This document shows positions 44,892-53,802 of a stretch of DNA of 64,000 bases, in pieces. Below the pieces are notes generated by a model. It was not told where the DNA came from. It was given only the letters and a program-made list of their open reading frames with translations, and did no database searches. Location: contig CP109468.1 in assembly GCA_036227345.1 (NCBI GenBank), positions 7,254,001-7,318,000 on the forward strand. Direction: 5' to 3'. The DNA comes from Streptomyces sp. NBC_01463 (GTDB lineage: Bacteria > Actinomycetota > Actinomycetes > Streptomycetales > Streptomycetaceae). Within the stretch, counting starts at the first letter, position 1. The number at the start of each line of letters is the position of its first letter. Both the position numbers and the translations under genes were made by a program.

Positions 44892-45872
44892 CTATGACCG
44901 GCGGGCTCCGGCGCGCTGCGTGACGGCGATGCAGACGAGGACCGCGACCGCCGCCACCGGGGCCGCCGGTGCGATCTCCTCGCCCAGCAACAGGAACGAC
45001 CAGATCAGCGTCAGCAGGGGCTGCGCCAGCTGAAGCTGGCTGGCCCGGGCCACCCCGATCTCCGCCATGCCGCGGTACCAGACGTACAGGCCGAAGAAGG
45101 TCGAGGCGACCGCCACCCAGACCAGCCCGGCCACCCCGTGCGCGGTCCACCGCACCGGTTCGTGCGGCAGCGCGACCGCGGCGCCCACCACCGCGAGCGG
45201 CGCGGTGAGGAGCAGGGCCCATCCCGTCACCTGCCAGCCCGGCATCACCTTCGCCAGCCTGCCGCCCTCCGTGTAGCCCGCCGCGCAGACCAGCAGCGCG
45301 GCGAAGAGGTAGAGATCGCCGGTGGAGATGCCCCCGCCGCTCTGCAGCACGGTGAACGTGATCACCACCGCCGCGCCGGCCAGCGCCGCGGCCCAGAACG
45401 CGCGGGACGGGCGCGATCCGGTGCGGACCGAGGAGAACACCGCGGTGGTCAGCGGCAGCAGGCCGACGACGACCGCCGCGTGCGAGGTCGTCGAGGTCTG
45501 CAGCGCCAGCGTCGTCAGCAGCGGGAACCCCACCACCACGCCGCACGCCACCACCGCGAGCCCGGCCCGGTGCTGCCGCTCGGGCACCCGCACCCGGGCA
45601 GCGAGCATGAACCCGCCGGCGATCGTGGCGGCCAGCAGGGTCCGCAGCGTCACCAGGGACCAGGGGCCGAAGCTCTCCAGGCCCCAGGCGGTGGAGGGGA
45701 AGGTCAGCGAGAAGGAGACCACGCCGAGCAGGGCGAGCAGCGTTCCGCCGCGGCCGGCCGGGAGGGGGCCGGGAGCGTCGCGTGAACCGCGGGACGCTCC
45801 CGCTTCGGAGGGGACGGGTGCCGTGGCGACCGCTATCGTCGGCGATTCGGTAGCGCTATTCTCGTCTCTCAT
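44892..45872 (-). CDS. EamA-family (DMT) transporter
   Basis: A 326-residue permease with ten membrane helices in two EamA repeats; FPSTAWGLESFGPWSLVTLRTLLAA in the first and VAVASTFFGLYVWYRGMAEIGVARAS in the second are family landmarks. It is an exporter of metabolites or amino acids, with the ligand most likely shared with the divergent MocR regulator. The ATG shares two bases with the regulator's ATG (CATG), and TACGCT lies 5 bases before it, so the mRNA appears leaderless. Confidence 0.85.
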   Translation of the reverse strand: MRDENSATESPTIAVATAPVPSEAGASRGSRDAPGPLPAGRGGTLLALLGVVSFSLTFPSTAWGLESFGPWSLVTLRTLLAATIAGGFMLAARVRVPERQHRAGLAVVACGVVVGFPLLTTLALQTSTTSHAAVVVGLLPLTTAVFSSVRTGSRPSRAFWAAALAGAAVVITFTVLQSGGGISTGDLYLFAALLVCAAGYTEGGRLAKVMPGWQVTGWALLLTAPLAVVGAAVALPHEPVRWTAHGVAGLVWVAVASTFFGLYVWYRGMAEIGVARASQLQLAQPLLTLIWSFLLLGEEIAPAAPVAAVAVLVCIAVTQRAGARRS

Positions 45873-45883
45873 GCAAGAGCGTA
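45857..45883. promoter_or_regulatory. divergent leaderless promoter pair
   Basis: TATTCT (45857-45862) lies 8 bases before the rightward ATG at 45871, and TACGCT (45878-45883, minus strand) lies 5 bases before the leftward ATG at 45872. Each -10 box lies inside the other gene's coding sequence, so the promoters overlap face to face. Confidence 0.55.
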
Positions 45884-47340
45884 GCAGTGTCGCCGAGTTG
45901 GCAGAAGTGCTCCGCAAGGAGCTGAACCGCTACTCACCAGGTGAGAAGCTGCCGTCCAGCCGTGCCCTCGTCGAGCGCTTCAGGGCCGGCCCGGTGACCG
46001 TCTCGCGGGCCGTCGCCCTGCTCGCCGCGGAAGGGCTCGTCGTCACCCGCCCGGGCTCCGGCGCCTTCCGGGCGCAGCCCCGTACCTCCGTGCGCCCGCC
46101 CGCCGACACCTCCTGGCAGGAGGTGTCGCTCAGCGGCGACGGCGGACCCGAGGTGGTGCCCCGCACGGTCGACGCCTCCGGCCTCCTGGTCACCCTGACG
46201 CCCCCGCCCACCGGGGTCATCGAGTTCAACGGCGGCTATCTGCACAGCTCCCTCCAGCCCGAACGGGCCATGGCCGCGGCCCTCGCCCGGGCCGGCCGCC
46301 GCCCCGGCGCCTGGAGCCGCCCGCCCACCGACGGACTCACCGAACTGCGCGCCTGGTTCGCCCGCGAGATCGGCCCCGCCCTCACCGCGGCCGATGTGCT
46401 GATCACCGCGGGCGGCCAGAGCGCCCTGGCCACCGCGCTGCGGGCACTCGCCCCGCCCGGCGCACCCGTCCTCGTCGAATCGCCGACCTACCCCGGCATG
46501 CTGGCGGCCGCCCGCGCCACCGGACTGCGGCCCGTGCCCGTCCCCGTCGACGGGGACGGCGTACGTCCCGAACTGCTCGCCGCGGCCTTCCGGGCCACCG
46601 GCGCCCGCGTCCTGGTGTGCCAGCCCCTCTTCCAGAACCCGACCGGCACGGTCCTCGCCGCCGACCGGCGCGCCGGGATCGTGCGGATCGCCCGGGAAGC
46701 GGGGGCGTTCGTCGTCGAGGACGACTTCGCCCGCCACCTCGTCCACGACGACGCCGGACCGCTCCCCGCGTCGCTGGCCGCCGACGACCCCGACGGGGTC
46801 GTCGTCCACGTCTGCTCCCTCACCAAGGCCACATCGCCCAGTTTCCGGGTGGGTGCCCTGGCGGCCCGGGGGCCGGTCATGGAGCGGCTGCGGGCCATCC
46901 AGGTGGTCGACAGCCTCTTCGTCCCCAGGCCGCTCCAGGAGGCCGCGCTCGAACTCGTCGGCTCGCCCGCCTGGGGCCGCCATCTGCGTTCCGTCTCGGC
47001 CGAGCTGCGCGCCCGCCGCACCGCCATGGTCACCGCGCTGAGCCAGGAGCTGCCCGGCCTCGCGCTGCCGCACATCCCGGCCGGCGGAGGCAGCCTCTGG
47101 CTGCGGCTGCCGGACTCCGGTGCCGGCGCCGACGAGTCCGCCATGGTCGCTGCGGCGCTGCGCGCCGGTGTCGCCATCGCCCCGGGCCGCCCCTACTTCT
47201 GCGCCGAACCCCCGGCGCCCCAGGTCCGGTTGAGCTTCGTCGCCGTCGCCGGCCTCGCGGAGATCACCGAGGGCGTGCGCCGCCTGTGCACCGCCTGGGA
47301 CGGCGCCTTCGGCCCCGCGGAGACTAGTCTCCGGCCATGA
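45871..47340 (+). CDS. MocR-type regulator with aminotransferase domain
   Basis: A 489-residue GntR-HTH/class I aminotransferase fusion. The winged helix (about 5-70, SVAELAEVLRKELNRYSPGEK, then VTVSRAVALLAAEGLV) leads to a PLP fold containing ITAGGQSALATALRALAPPG, EDDFAR and the PLP-lysine motif HVCSLTKATSPSFRVG near 325. MocR proteins sense PLP-bound amines or amino acids and usually control a divergent gene, here the EamA transporter. ATG at 45871 appears leaderless. Confidence 0.9.
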   Translation: MQERSSVAELAEVLRKELNRYSPGEKLPSSRALVERFRAGPVTVSRAVALLAAEGLVVTRPGSGAFRAQPRTSVRPPADTSWQEVSLSGDGGPEVVPRTVDASGLLVTLTPPPTGVIEFNGGYLHSSLQPERAMAAALARAGRRPGAWSRPPTDGLTELRAWFAREIGPALTAADVLITAGGQSALATALRALAPPGAPVLVESPTYPGMLAAARATGLRPVPVPVDGDGVRPELLAAAFRATGARVLVCQPLFQNPTGTVLAADRRAGIVRIAREAGAFVVEDDFARHLVHDDAGPLPASLAADDPDGVVVHVCSLTKATSPSFRVGALAARGPVMERLRAIQVVDSLFVPRPLQEAALELVGSPAWGRHLRSVSAELRARRTAMVTALSQELPGLALPHIPAGGGSLWLRLPDSGAGADESAMVAAALRAGVAIAPGRPYFCAEPPAPQVRLSFVAVAGLAEITEGVRRLCTAWDGAFGPAETSLRP

Positions 47341-47768
47341 CCGGAATACCTCAGGAACGTTACGAGATCTCGTCCGACCCCGCCCGGCTGGACGCCGCCC
47401 GGATCCACACCTGGCTCTCCGGCGACTCCTACTGGGCCAGGGGGCGCACGCGCGAGCACCAGGACCGGGCCATCGCCGGCTCGCTGAACTTCGGCGCCTA
47501 CGACCTCGCGACCGGCGAACAGACCGGCTACGCACGCGTGGTCACCGACCTCGCCACCTTCGCCTGGCTCTGCGACGTGTACGTCGACCGCACGGCCCGC
47601 GGGCAGGGCCTCGGCGGCCGGCTCGTCGTCGCGGCCCGCGACCACCTCGCCCCGACCGGGGTCCGCAGGTTCCTCCTCGGCACGGCCGACGCCCACGGGG
47701 TGTACGAGAAGGCGGGCTTCCGGGCGCTCGACAACCCGGACCAATGGATGTGCCTCCGGTTCGCCTGA
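47337..47768 (+). CDS. GNAT-family N-acetyltransferase
   Basis: A 143-residue GNAT protein. Motif A, VYVDRTARGQGLGGRLV, binds acetyl-CoA and LGTADAHGVYEKAGFRAL is motif B. The start overlaps the MocR stop by 4 bases (ATGA), so it is coupled to the regulator and may modify its ligand. Confidence 0.87.
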   Translation: MTGIPQERYEISSDPARLDAARIHTWLSGDSYWARGRTREHQDRAIAGSLNFGAYDLATGEQTGYARVVTDLATFAWLCDVYVDRTARGQGLGGRLVVAARDHLAPTGVRRFLLGTADAHGVYEKAGFRALDNPDQWMCLRFA

Positions 47769-47828
47769 CCGGAAGCGCTTGCGGCGGCACTCTTGACCCG
47801 CGTGGCGATCGGCTCCACGATCGCGCCC

Positions 47829-48401
47829 ATGAGTGTTCGAGTCTCGCTCGTCGCCGCGGCACGCAGTTCCTCCCTGCTCGGTGAGCGCTTCGACGACGAC
47901 CGGCCGCTCGACGCGGCCGGCTGGCAGGAGGTCCAGTTCGCCGCCCCGGCCCTGGTGCCCCTGGGCGCGGCCGAACTGCGGTACTGCTCACCGACGGCCC
48001 GCAGCCGCGCCACCGGTCAGGCGCTCGGCTTCGCCCCGCTGGTCCAGCCCGCCCTGCGCGACTGCGACATGGGCCGCTGGCGCGGCTGCACGCTCGCCGA
48101 CGTCACCGCGCGCGAACCGGCGGCCGTGGACGCCTGGCTGGCGGACCCGCGCTCGGCCCCGCACGGCGGTGAACCGCTGCTCGCCTTCATCTCCCGGATC
48201 GGGAGCTGGCTGGACACCCGCCCGGCCTGCGACGGGTCGATCGTCGCCGTGGCCGAACCCGCCGTCGTCCGCGCCGCCCTCGTGTACGCGCTGAAGGCCC
48301 CGCCGTCGTCGTACTGGAACGTCGACGTCCGGCCGCTCTCCACCGTCACGCTCATCGGCCTGCCGCGGCGCTGGAGCCTGCGCCTGGAAACCGGGGCGTG
48401 A
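47829..48401 (+). CDS. histidine-phosphatase-fold protein lacking both catalytic histidines
   Basis: A 190-residue protein of phosphoglycerate-mutase-like shape. The RHG motif is replaced by VAAARSSSLL at residues about 7-16, and the second catalytic His region (normally SHGGVIRA) reads AVAEPAVVRAAL. The order of other features is preserved: RYCSPTARSRATGQALG, DCDMGRWRGCTL. It is therefore probably a binding or scaffold protein rather than a phosphatase. It starts at ATG 47829. Confidence 0.75.
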   Translation: MSVRVSLVAAARSSSLLGERFDDDRPLDAAGWQEVQFAAPALVPLGAAELRYCSPTARSRATGQALGFAPLVQPALRDCDMGRWRGCTLADVTAREPAAVDAWLADPRSAPHGGEPLLAFISRIGSWLDTRPACDGSIVAVAEPAVVRAALVYALKAPPSSYWNVDVRPLSTVTLIGLPRRWSLRLETGA

Positions 48402-48436
48402 CCCGGCCCGTGCCGGCGCGGGACCGGCGCGGTGGG

Positions 48437-50680
48437 TCAGGGCGCCGGGAGCGGCGGCACCGAGTCGCCCTCGGTGTCGATGCGGGGGAGCACCCGGTCC
48501 AGCCACCCGGGCATCCACCAGGCGCTCCGGCCGAGCAGCGTCATCACCGCGGGGACCAGCAGCAGCCGCACGATCGTGGCGTCGACCAGCACACTGACCG
48601 CCAGTCCGAGCCCCAGCATCTTCACCACGATGTTGTCGCTGATGACGAACGCGGCGAAGACGCTGACCATGATGAGCGCCGCACAGGTGATCACCCGCGC
48701 GGTGATCTCCAGCCCGTGCGCCACCGCGCCCTTGCTGTCCCTGGTGCGCAGCCAGGCCTCGTGCACGCGGGCGATCAGGAACACCTCGTAGTCCATGCTC
48801 AGTCCGAAGACGATGGCGAACATCATCATCGGCACATAGCTCTCGATGGGCACGGTCCCCGAGACCCCCAGGGCGGGCCCGCCCCAGCCCCACTGGAAGA
48901 CCGCCACCACCACCCCGTACGACGCGGCGATCGAGAGGAGGTTGAGGACGGCCGCCTTGACCGCGACTAGGACGCCGCGGAACACGATGAGGATGATGAC
49001 GAAGGCGAGGCCGACCACGACCGCGATGATCAGGGGGAGCCGGCTGGCGATGAGGTCGAGGAAGTCCTCCTGGGCGGCGGTCGTCCCGGTCACGTAGCCG
49101 GAGGCGGCGGTGCCCGAAACCCCCTGCGGCAGGACGTCGTCCTTGAGGTGGTTGAACAGGGTGGTCGTCCCCGCGTCCTGCGGGGCCACCTCGGACAGGG
49201 CGGTGCCGACGAGCAGCGCGTTGTCGTCCGTCGGCTGCAGCGGGGTGACGCTGGCCGCGCCCGGCACGTCGGTGAGCGCCTTCTGGAGGCTGCTCGCCAG
49301 CGCCGAGCGGTCCGAGTCCGGCACCGACCGCTGGTCGACGACGAGGGTGAACGGGCCGTTCGCGCCGGGCCCGAAACCGGTGGAGATCAGGTCGAACGCG
49401 CGCCGGTCGGTGAAACTCGTCGGATCGGCGCCGTCGTCGATGTGCCCGAGGCGGATGGAGAACAGCGGGATCGCGAGGACCCCCACCACGACCAGCCCGG
49501 CGAGCAGGAACCACCAGGGCCGCCGCTCCACCCGCTGGGCGTAGCGGTGCCAGCCGCCCGTCGCCGGGGCGCCGGCGCCGGCCCCGCCCTCGGCGACGGG
49601 CGGCCGCACCCGGTAGCGGTCGATCCGCCTGCCGATGAGGCCCAGCAGGGCCGGGACGAGGGTGAGGGCGCCGATGACCGCGGTGATCACGGTGACGGCG
49701 GCCGCGGCCCCCAGCTTGCCGATGAAGCTGACCCGCGAGACGTACAGACCGGCCAGCGCGACGATGACGGTACAGCCGGAGACCAGGACGGCACGCCCGC
49801 TGGTGGCCACCGACCGGCCGGCGGCCCGGACCGGATCGGCGCCGTCCATGACGAGCTGACGGTGACGGGTGATCAGGAAGAGGGCGTAGTCGATCCCGAC
49901 GCCCAGCCCGATCATGGTGGCGAGGGTCGGCGAGACGCTCGCGAAGGTGGTGGCTGCGGCCACCAGCGCCAGACAGCTCAGCCCGACGATCACGCTGATC
50001 AGCGCGGTGAGCAGCGGGACACCCGCGGCGATGATGCTGCCGAACCCGATGAGCAGCACGACCACCGCGACGGCGAAACCGACGGCCTCGCTGGTGAGGT
50101 CCTTCGTCTCGGGCCGGGCGAGCTCTCCGAGCGGGCCGCCGTACTCGACCTCCACACCGGCGGAGCGCAGCGGCTTCACCGCCGTGTCGACCTGGCCGAG
50201 ATACGAGTCGTCGAGCGAGGTCGGGTTCACGTCGAACCGCACGGTGATGTACCCGGTGCTGCCGTCCTTGGACAGCGAGGTGGAGGTCGCGGAGGAGGAC
50301 GAGGGCAGCGGGTTCTGGGCGGACAGGACGTGCGGCAGCTTCTGGAGGTTGCCCACCACCTGGTCGACCTGGCTCTGCACGTCGGTCAGGGGCTTCTGCG
50401 CATCGTGCAGGACCACTTGCGCCCCGGTGCCGCCCGCGGCCGCATCGTGCGCCTTCAGCAGTTCGGCGCCGGTGTTGGACTGGGTGCCGGGCAGGCTGAA
50501 GTCGTCGGAGTACGTCCCCCCGAACGCGCTCTGCAGGGCGTGCAGCCCGCCCAGGGCGACCAGCCACAGCACGATCACCACGACGAAGTGGCGCGCGCAC
50601 CACTCGCCCAGCCGCAGAAGCCACCCCCCGCCCGATCGTGCCGGTGGTGTGTGGGTGCTGCTGCCGCTGGGCGTGGCCAT
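48437..50680 (-). CDS. MMPL/RND-family transporter
   Basis: A 747-residue membrane protein in the mycobacterial MmpL-type group with twelve helices: one after the N terminus (HFVVVIVLWLVALGG), a block of five at about 175-350 (IGLGVGIDYALFLITRHRQ, the proton-relay helix), a soluble loop, and a matching block at about 540-720 (IVFGLSMDYEVFLIARVHE). Such proteins export lipids or drugs. It has no MmpS partner. A 23-base palindrome 93 bases upstream suggests TetR-type control. ATG follows GGAGAG. Confidence 0.9.
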   Translation of the reverse strand: MATPSGSSTHTPPARSGGGWLLRLGEWCARHFVVVIVLWLVALGGLHALQSAFGGTYSDDFSLPGTQSNTGAELLKAHDAAAGGTGAQVVLHDAQKPLTDVQSQVDQVVGNLQKLPHVLSAQNPLPSSSSATSTSLSKDGSTGYITVRFDVNPTSLDDSYLGQVDTAVKPLRSAGVEVEYGGPLGELARPETKDLTSEAVGFAVAVVVLLIGFGSIIAAGVPLLTALISVIVGLSCLALVAAATTFASVSPTLATMIGLGVGIDYALFLITRHRQLVMDGADPVRAAGRSVATSGRAVLVSGCTVIVALAGLYVSRVSFIGKLGAAAAVTVITAVIGALTLVPALLGLIGRRIDRYRVRPPVAEGGAGAGAPATGGWHRYAQRVERRPWWFLLAGLVVVGVLAIPLFSIRLGHIDDGADPTSFTDRRAFDLISTGFGPGANGPFTLVVDQRSVPDSDRSALASSLQKALTDVPGAASVTPLQPTDDNALLVGTALSEVAPQDAGTTTLFNHLKDDVLPQGVSGTAASGYVTGTTAAQEDFLDLIASRLPLIIAVVVGLAFVIILIVFRGVLVAVKAAVLNLLSIAASYGVVVAVFQWGWGGPALGVSGTVPIESYVPMMMFAIVFGLSMDYEVFLIARVHEAWLRTRDSKGAVAHGLEITARVITCAALIMVSVFAAFVISDNIVVKMLGLGLAVSVLVDATIVRLLLVPAVMTLLGRSAWWMPGWLDRVLPRIDTEGDSVPPLPAP

Positions 50681-50773
50681 GGCGCTCTCCGGAGAAGGGA
50701 CGGGCCGTTCAGCCGGGGCGGCTGGTGATCCCCGTGTTCACTCCGAGAACGTAGAGGCCGCTGCGGGACCGGT

Positions 50774-50796
50774 GGTCCGCGACACGTTCGCGGACC
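50774..50796. promoter_or_regulatory. 23-base palindrome before the MMPL gene
   Basis: GGTCCGCGA and TCGCGGACC around CACGT: a perfect 9-base inverted repeat typical of TetR-family operators. The regulator is not in this window. Confidence 0.55.
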
Positions 50797-50807
50797 CGCC
50801 CGTTCCG

Positions 50808-50842
50808 CCGCACGGCCGGTAGCCGCGGCTCCCGCCGTGCGG
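50808..50842 (-). terminator. terminator after the Clp N-domain gene
   Basis: CCGCACGGC and GCCGTGCGG form a perfect stem 11 bases beyond the stop of the Clp N-domain gene. Confidence 0.65.
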
Positions 50843-50853
50843 CACGGGCCCGG

Positions 50854-51597
50854 TCAGTCCTTCTGCTGCGCGTCGACGACGAGGGTGAGCGCCTCGATGA
50901 CGGCCGCCTCCGCGGCCGCCTTGTCGAGACCGAGACCCGTCAGCAGCCCCGTACCGTCCTCGTGCTCCAGCAGGGCCAGCAGGATGTGCTCGGTGCCGAT
51001 GTAGTTGTGCCCCATCCGCAGCGCCTCCCGGAAGGTCAGCTCCAGCACCTTGCGCGCATCGGCGGCGTACGGGATGAGCTCGGGCGGCTGACCCTCCGCG
51101 GGCGCCGGCAGCGCCTGCTCGGCGGCCTGACGGACGCTGTCCAGGGCGACCCCCTGCGCCTTGATGAACGCGCCCGCGAGCGCCTCCGGCTCGATCAGCA
51201 GCCCCAGCACGATGTGGACGGTGCCGATCTCGGCGTTGCCCGCGGCGCGCGCCTCGTTCTGCGAGGCCATCACGACGTTCCTGGCGCGCGGGGTGAAGCG
51301 GCTGAAGCCCTGGCTGGGGTCGAGCTCGGTCAGTTCGCCGGGATCCTTGGCGACGAACCGCTTCTGGGCGGCCTGCCGGGTCACGCCCATGCTCTTGCCG
51401 ATCTCCGTCCAGGAGGCGCCGGAGCGCCGCGCCTGGTCCACGAAGTGGCCGATGAGGTGGTCGGCGACGTCGCCGAGGTGGTCCGCCGCGATGACGGCGT
51501 CCTGAAGCTGGTCGAGTGCCTCGGGGTGGACCTTCTTGATGGCTGCGATGAGGTCGTCGAGACGAACGGGCTGCGTCATGCCTACGGGCTGCGTCAT
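50854..51597 (-). CDS. HTH and Clp-N-domain protein, ClpC2-like autoregulator
   Basis: A 247-residue protein. Its first half has a helix-turn-helix segment (GASWTEIGKSMGVTRQAAQKRF, residues about 62-83); its second half is a double Clp N (R) domain (RFTPRARNVVMASQNEARAAG, LELTFREALRMGHNYIGTEHILLAL) without any ATPase. It closely resembles mycobacterial ClpC2 (from memory), which captures cyclomarin-type toxins or damaged arginine-phosphorylated proteins and controls its own gene. Two palindromic sites cover its promoter. ATG at 51597 appears leaderless. Confidence 0.85.
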   Translation of the reverse strand: MTQPVGMTQPVRLDDLIAAIKKVHPEALDQLQDAVIAADHLGDVADHLIGHFVDQARRSGASWTEIGKSMGVTRQAAQKRFVAKDPGELTELDPSQGFSRFTPRARNVVMASQNEARAAGNAEIGTVHIVLGLLIEPEALAGAFIKAQGVALDSVRQAAEQALPAPAEGQPPELIPYAADARKVLELTFREALRMGHNYIGTEHILLALLEHEDGTGLLTGLGLDKAAAEAAVIEALTLVVDAQQKD

Positions 51598-51598
51598 G

Positions 51599-51617
51599 TG
51601 TCAACGGTAGGTTGACA
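51599..51617. promoter_or_regulatory. operator 1 of the ClpC2-like gene
   Basis: TGTCAAC-GGTAG-GTTGACA, a perfect 7-base inverted repeat that covers the -10 box (TACCGT on the minus strand, 51604-51609) and the transcription start. Confidence 0.75.
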
Positions 51618-51627
51618 GTGAGGTGAG

Positions 51628-51646
51628 TGTCAACCTTCGGTTGACA
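51628..51646. promoter_or_regulatory. operator 2 of the ClpC2-like gene
   Basis: TGTCAACC-TTC-GGTTGACA, an 8-base perfect inverted repeat of the same 19-base size as operator 1, 29 bases away centre to centre. It contains the -35 TTGACA (51628-51633, minus strand), 18 bases from the -10 box. Confidence 0.75.
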
Positions 51647-51751
51647 TGCCATCGGTACCGGTGCGGCGCGGGCCCGGAAACGACGGACGCGCCGGCCGAC
51701 GGTGTTCGTCGGGCGGCGCGTCCGTTCAGCTGGTGCGCGAGCGGTCCGGGA

Positions 51752-52249
51752 TCAGAGGACGCCGGACTCGGCGATGGTGACCTTCGCCTTGGTGCGGCCG
51801 CTCTGCGAGCCGAGGCTCTCGATCTTCGTGACCAGGTCCATGCTCTGCTGGTCGGCGACCTCGCCGAAGACCACGTGCTTGCCGTCCAGCCACGACGTCA
51901 CGATGGTCGTGATGAAGAACTGCGAGCCGTTGGAGTTCGGGCCGCTGTTCGCCATGGAGAGCAGACCGGGCTTGGTGTGCGCCAGCTTGAAGTTCTCGTC
52001 GTCGAACTTCGCGCCGTAGATGCTCTTGCCGCCCGTGCCGTCGCCACGGGTGAAGTCGCCGCCCTGCAGCATGAACTCGGGGATGACCCGGTGGAAGGAC
52101 GAACCCGCGTAGCCGAAGCCGTGCTCGCCCGTGGCCAGCTGGCGGAAGTTGTCCGCGGTCTTCGGGACGACGTCGTCGTACAGGTTGAAGACGATCCGCC
52201 CGGCGGGCTCGTCGTTGATGGTGATGTCGAAGTAAACCTTGCTCGTCAT
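51752..52249 (-). CDS. cyclophilin-type peptidyl-prolyl cis-trans isomerase
   Basis: A 165-residue cytoplasmic cyclophilin. [22 protein letters not shown], catalytic Arg in [17 protein letters not shown], and [12 protein letters not shown] are intact, as is the Trp of [11 protein letters not shown]. It speeds proline isomerisation in protein folding. ATG at 52249; an upstream in-frame ATG at 52258 is an alternative. Confidence 0.95.
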   Translation of the reverse strand: MTSKVYFDITINDEPAGRIVFNLYDDVVPKTADNFRQLATGEHGFGYAGSSFHRVIPEFMLQGGDFTRGDGTGGKSIYGAKFDDENFKLAHTKPGLLSMANSGPNSNGSQFFITTIVTSWLDGKHVVFGEVADQQSMDLVTKIESLGSQSGRTKAKVTIAESGVL

Positions 52250-52358
52250 GGAACCCATCCTGACATCTTCCCGCGCGGCCCCGACGGGCGGGCGCGGCGA
52301 AACACCGCTCACGGGTGACCGGCCCGGTGAACGCGGCGGCTGCCCGGCCCGTGCTCCC

Positions 52359-52871
52359 TCACACCCCGGTGCTGCCGTCGATCCGCTCCCGCAGCAGGTC
52401 GGCGTGGCCGCTGTGCCGCGCGTACTCGGCGATCATGTGCGTGTAGATCCACCGCAGAGCGACCTCGCCGCCCATGAAAGGCGCGGTGTCCTCCAGCGAC
52501 CTCGCGGCGCAGTTGGCCCGGGACACCTCGATCTCGTCGAGCCAGGCCGCGCGGGCGTCCGCGAAGCTGGTGCCGTCGGAGAGGCCGAACCCTCCGTCGT
52601 GGTCACCGGGAGCGGCCGGGGCGCCGTGCACGGGCGGCACGTCCTCACCGGTCAGCACCCGGCGGAACCAGTTCCGCTCGACCTCCGTCAGGTGCTGGAC
52701 GATCCCCAGCAGCGTCAGCTCCGACGGTGCCACGGAGGCCTCCCGCACCTGTCCGTCCGTGAGGCCGTCGCATTTCGTGGCCACGGTGGCCCGGTAGAAG
52801 TCGAGCCAGGCAGCCAGATTGGTGCGTTCGTCGGCCTGGAGGGGCGGCATCGCGCGTTCGGTGTGCGTCAT
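52359..52871 (-). CDS. DinB/DUF664 family protein
   Basis: A 170-residue four-helix protein with [18 protein letters not shown], the metal-His pattern [17 protein letters not shown], and [22 protein letters not shown]. These match the mini-DinB (DUF664) group, which includes mycothiol-dependent enzymes. Putative metal ligands are His at about 61, 145 and 154. Substrate unknown. Confidence 0.85.
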   Translation of the reverse strand: MTHTERAMPPLQADERTNLAAWLDFYRATVATKCDGLTDGQVREASVAPSELTLLGIVQHLTEVERNWFRRVLTGEDVPPVHGAPAAPGDHDGGFGLSDGTSFADARAAWLDEIEVSRANCAARSLEDTAPFMGGEVALRWIYTHMIAEYARHSGHADLLRERIDGSTGV

Positions 52872-52934
52872 GATCACCGATGCTGCCAGGCGGGTCTGAC
52901 AGCCGGGCCCCGCGACCGCTCCGCAGCGGTCGCC

Positions 52935-53744
52935 CTACGGCCGCCGGCGGGGCTTGCCGCGCTTGGCGGCCGCGGCACCCTTCGCGCCGCGCGCGCCGCC
53001 CTTGGCCCCCTTCGCACCGCCTGAGCCGCCGCGCGGGTTCTTCCCCGCCGCCGCGCCCCCCGCGGGCTTCCGCCGCGCGGCGCCGCCCTCGGCCCGCTTC
53101 GATTTCGCCTTCGGCTGCTCCGCGGGCGCGGTGCTGCGGCCACGCGAACTGTTCACGGTCCGCCCGCGGACGATCCCGATGAAGTCCTCCACCAGGTCGG
53201 TGGTCCTGTCCTGCGGCCAGGACAGCGCGATGCGGGACTCGGGCGCGTCCGTCAGGGGACGGTAGGTGAGGTCCTTGCGGTGGTGCAGACGGGCCAGCGA
53301 CTGCGGAACGACCAGTACGCCCACACCCGCGGCGACCAGCTCGACCGCGTCGGCCGTGGTGGCCGGCCGCTCGATCGCGGGCTTGCCGGGCAGCTGCTCC
53401 CAGCCGAGGAGGTCGTCCAGCGGATGCAGCACGATGTCGTCGGCCAGCTCGGCGAGGGAGAGCTCCTCGACCGCCGCCGCCACATGGTCCTTGGGGATCA
53501 CGACCACGGTCTGCTCGGTGTAGAGCGGGATCGCGCTGAGATCCGTCCCGTCGACCGGCAGCCGCACGAAGCCCGCGTCGGCGCCGCCGTCGCGCAGCAG
53601 GGCCGGCGCCTCGGCGGCGGGCACCGCCACGAGAGCCAGGGGTACGCCGGGCAGGCGTTCGTTCCAGATCCGCACCCACTTGGTGGGCGTCACCCCCGGG
53701 ACGTACGCGAGCCGGAACGAAGGGGAAACTTCCGAGCCTGTCAC
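52935..53744 (-). CDS. LysR substrate-binding domain protein without HTH, with Lys/Arg/Ala-rich tail
   Basis: A 269-residue protein. Residues about 10-195 are a LysR effector domain (FRLAYVPGVTPTKWVRIWNERLPG, TEQTVVVIPKDH, TTADAVELVAAGVGVLVVPQS) but no winged helix precedes it. Residues about 200-269 are a low-complexity basic tail of Ala, Lys, Gly and Arg (GGAKGAKGGARGAKG), like histone-H1-type tails in Streptomyces nucleoid proteins. It may bind DNA non-specifically and report a ligand. It starts with GTG and is divergent from the DUF5997 gene. Confidence 0.82.
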   Translation of the reverse strand: MTGSEVSPSFRLAYVPGVTPTKWVRIWNERLPGVPLALVAVPAAEAPALLRDGGADAGFVRLPVDGTDLSAIPLYTEQTVVVIPKDHVAAAVEELSLAELADDIVLHPLDDLLGWEQLPGKPAIERPATTADAVELVAAGVGVLVVPQSLARLHHRKDLTYRPLTDAPESRIALSWPQDRTTDLVEDFIGIVRGRTVNSSRGRSTAPAEQPKAKSKRAEGGAARRKPAGGAAAGKNPRGGSGGAKGAKGGARGAKGAAAAKRGKPRRRP

Positions 53745-53802
53745 CCCGCCAGGTTACCGGTCGTGGTCAGAGGTGGCGCACACGCTCGATACCCTGGACA
53801 CC

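Noticed and set aside
47193..47991. Minus-strand frames opposite the GNAT gene
   Set aside because: Shadow of the GNAT and phosphatase-like genes.
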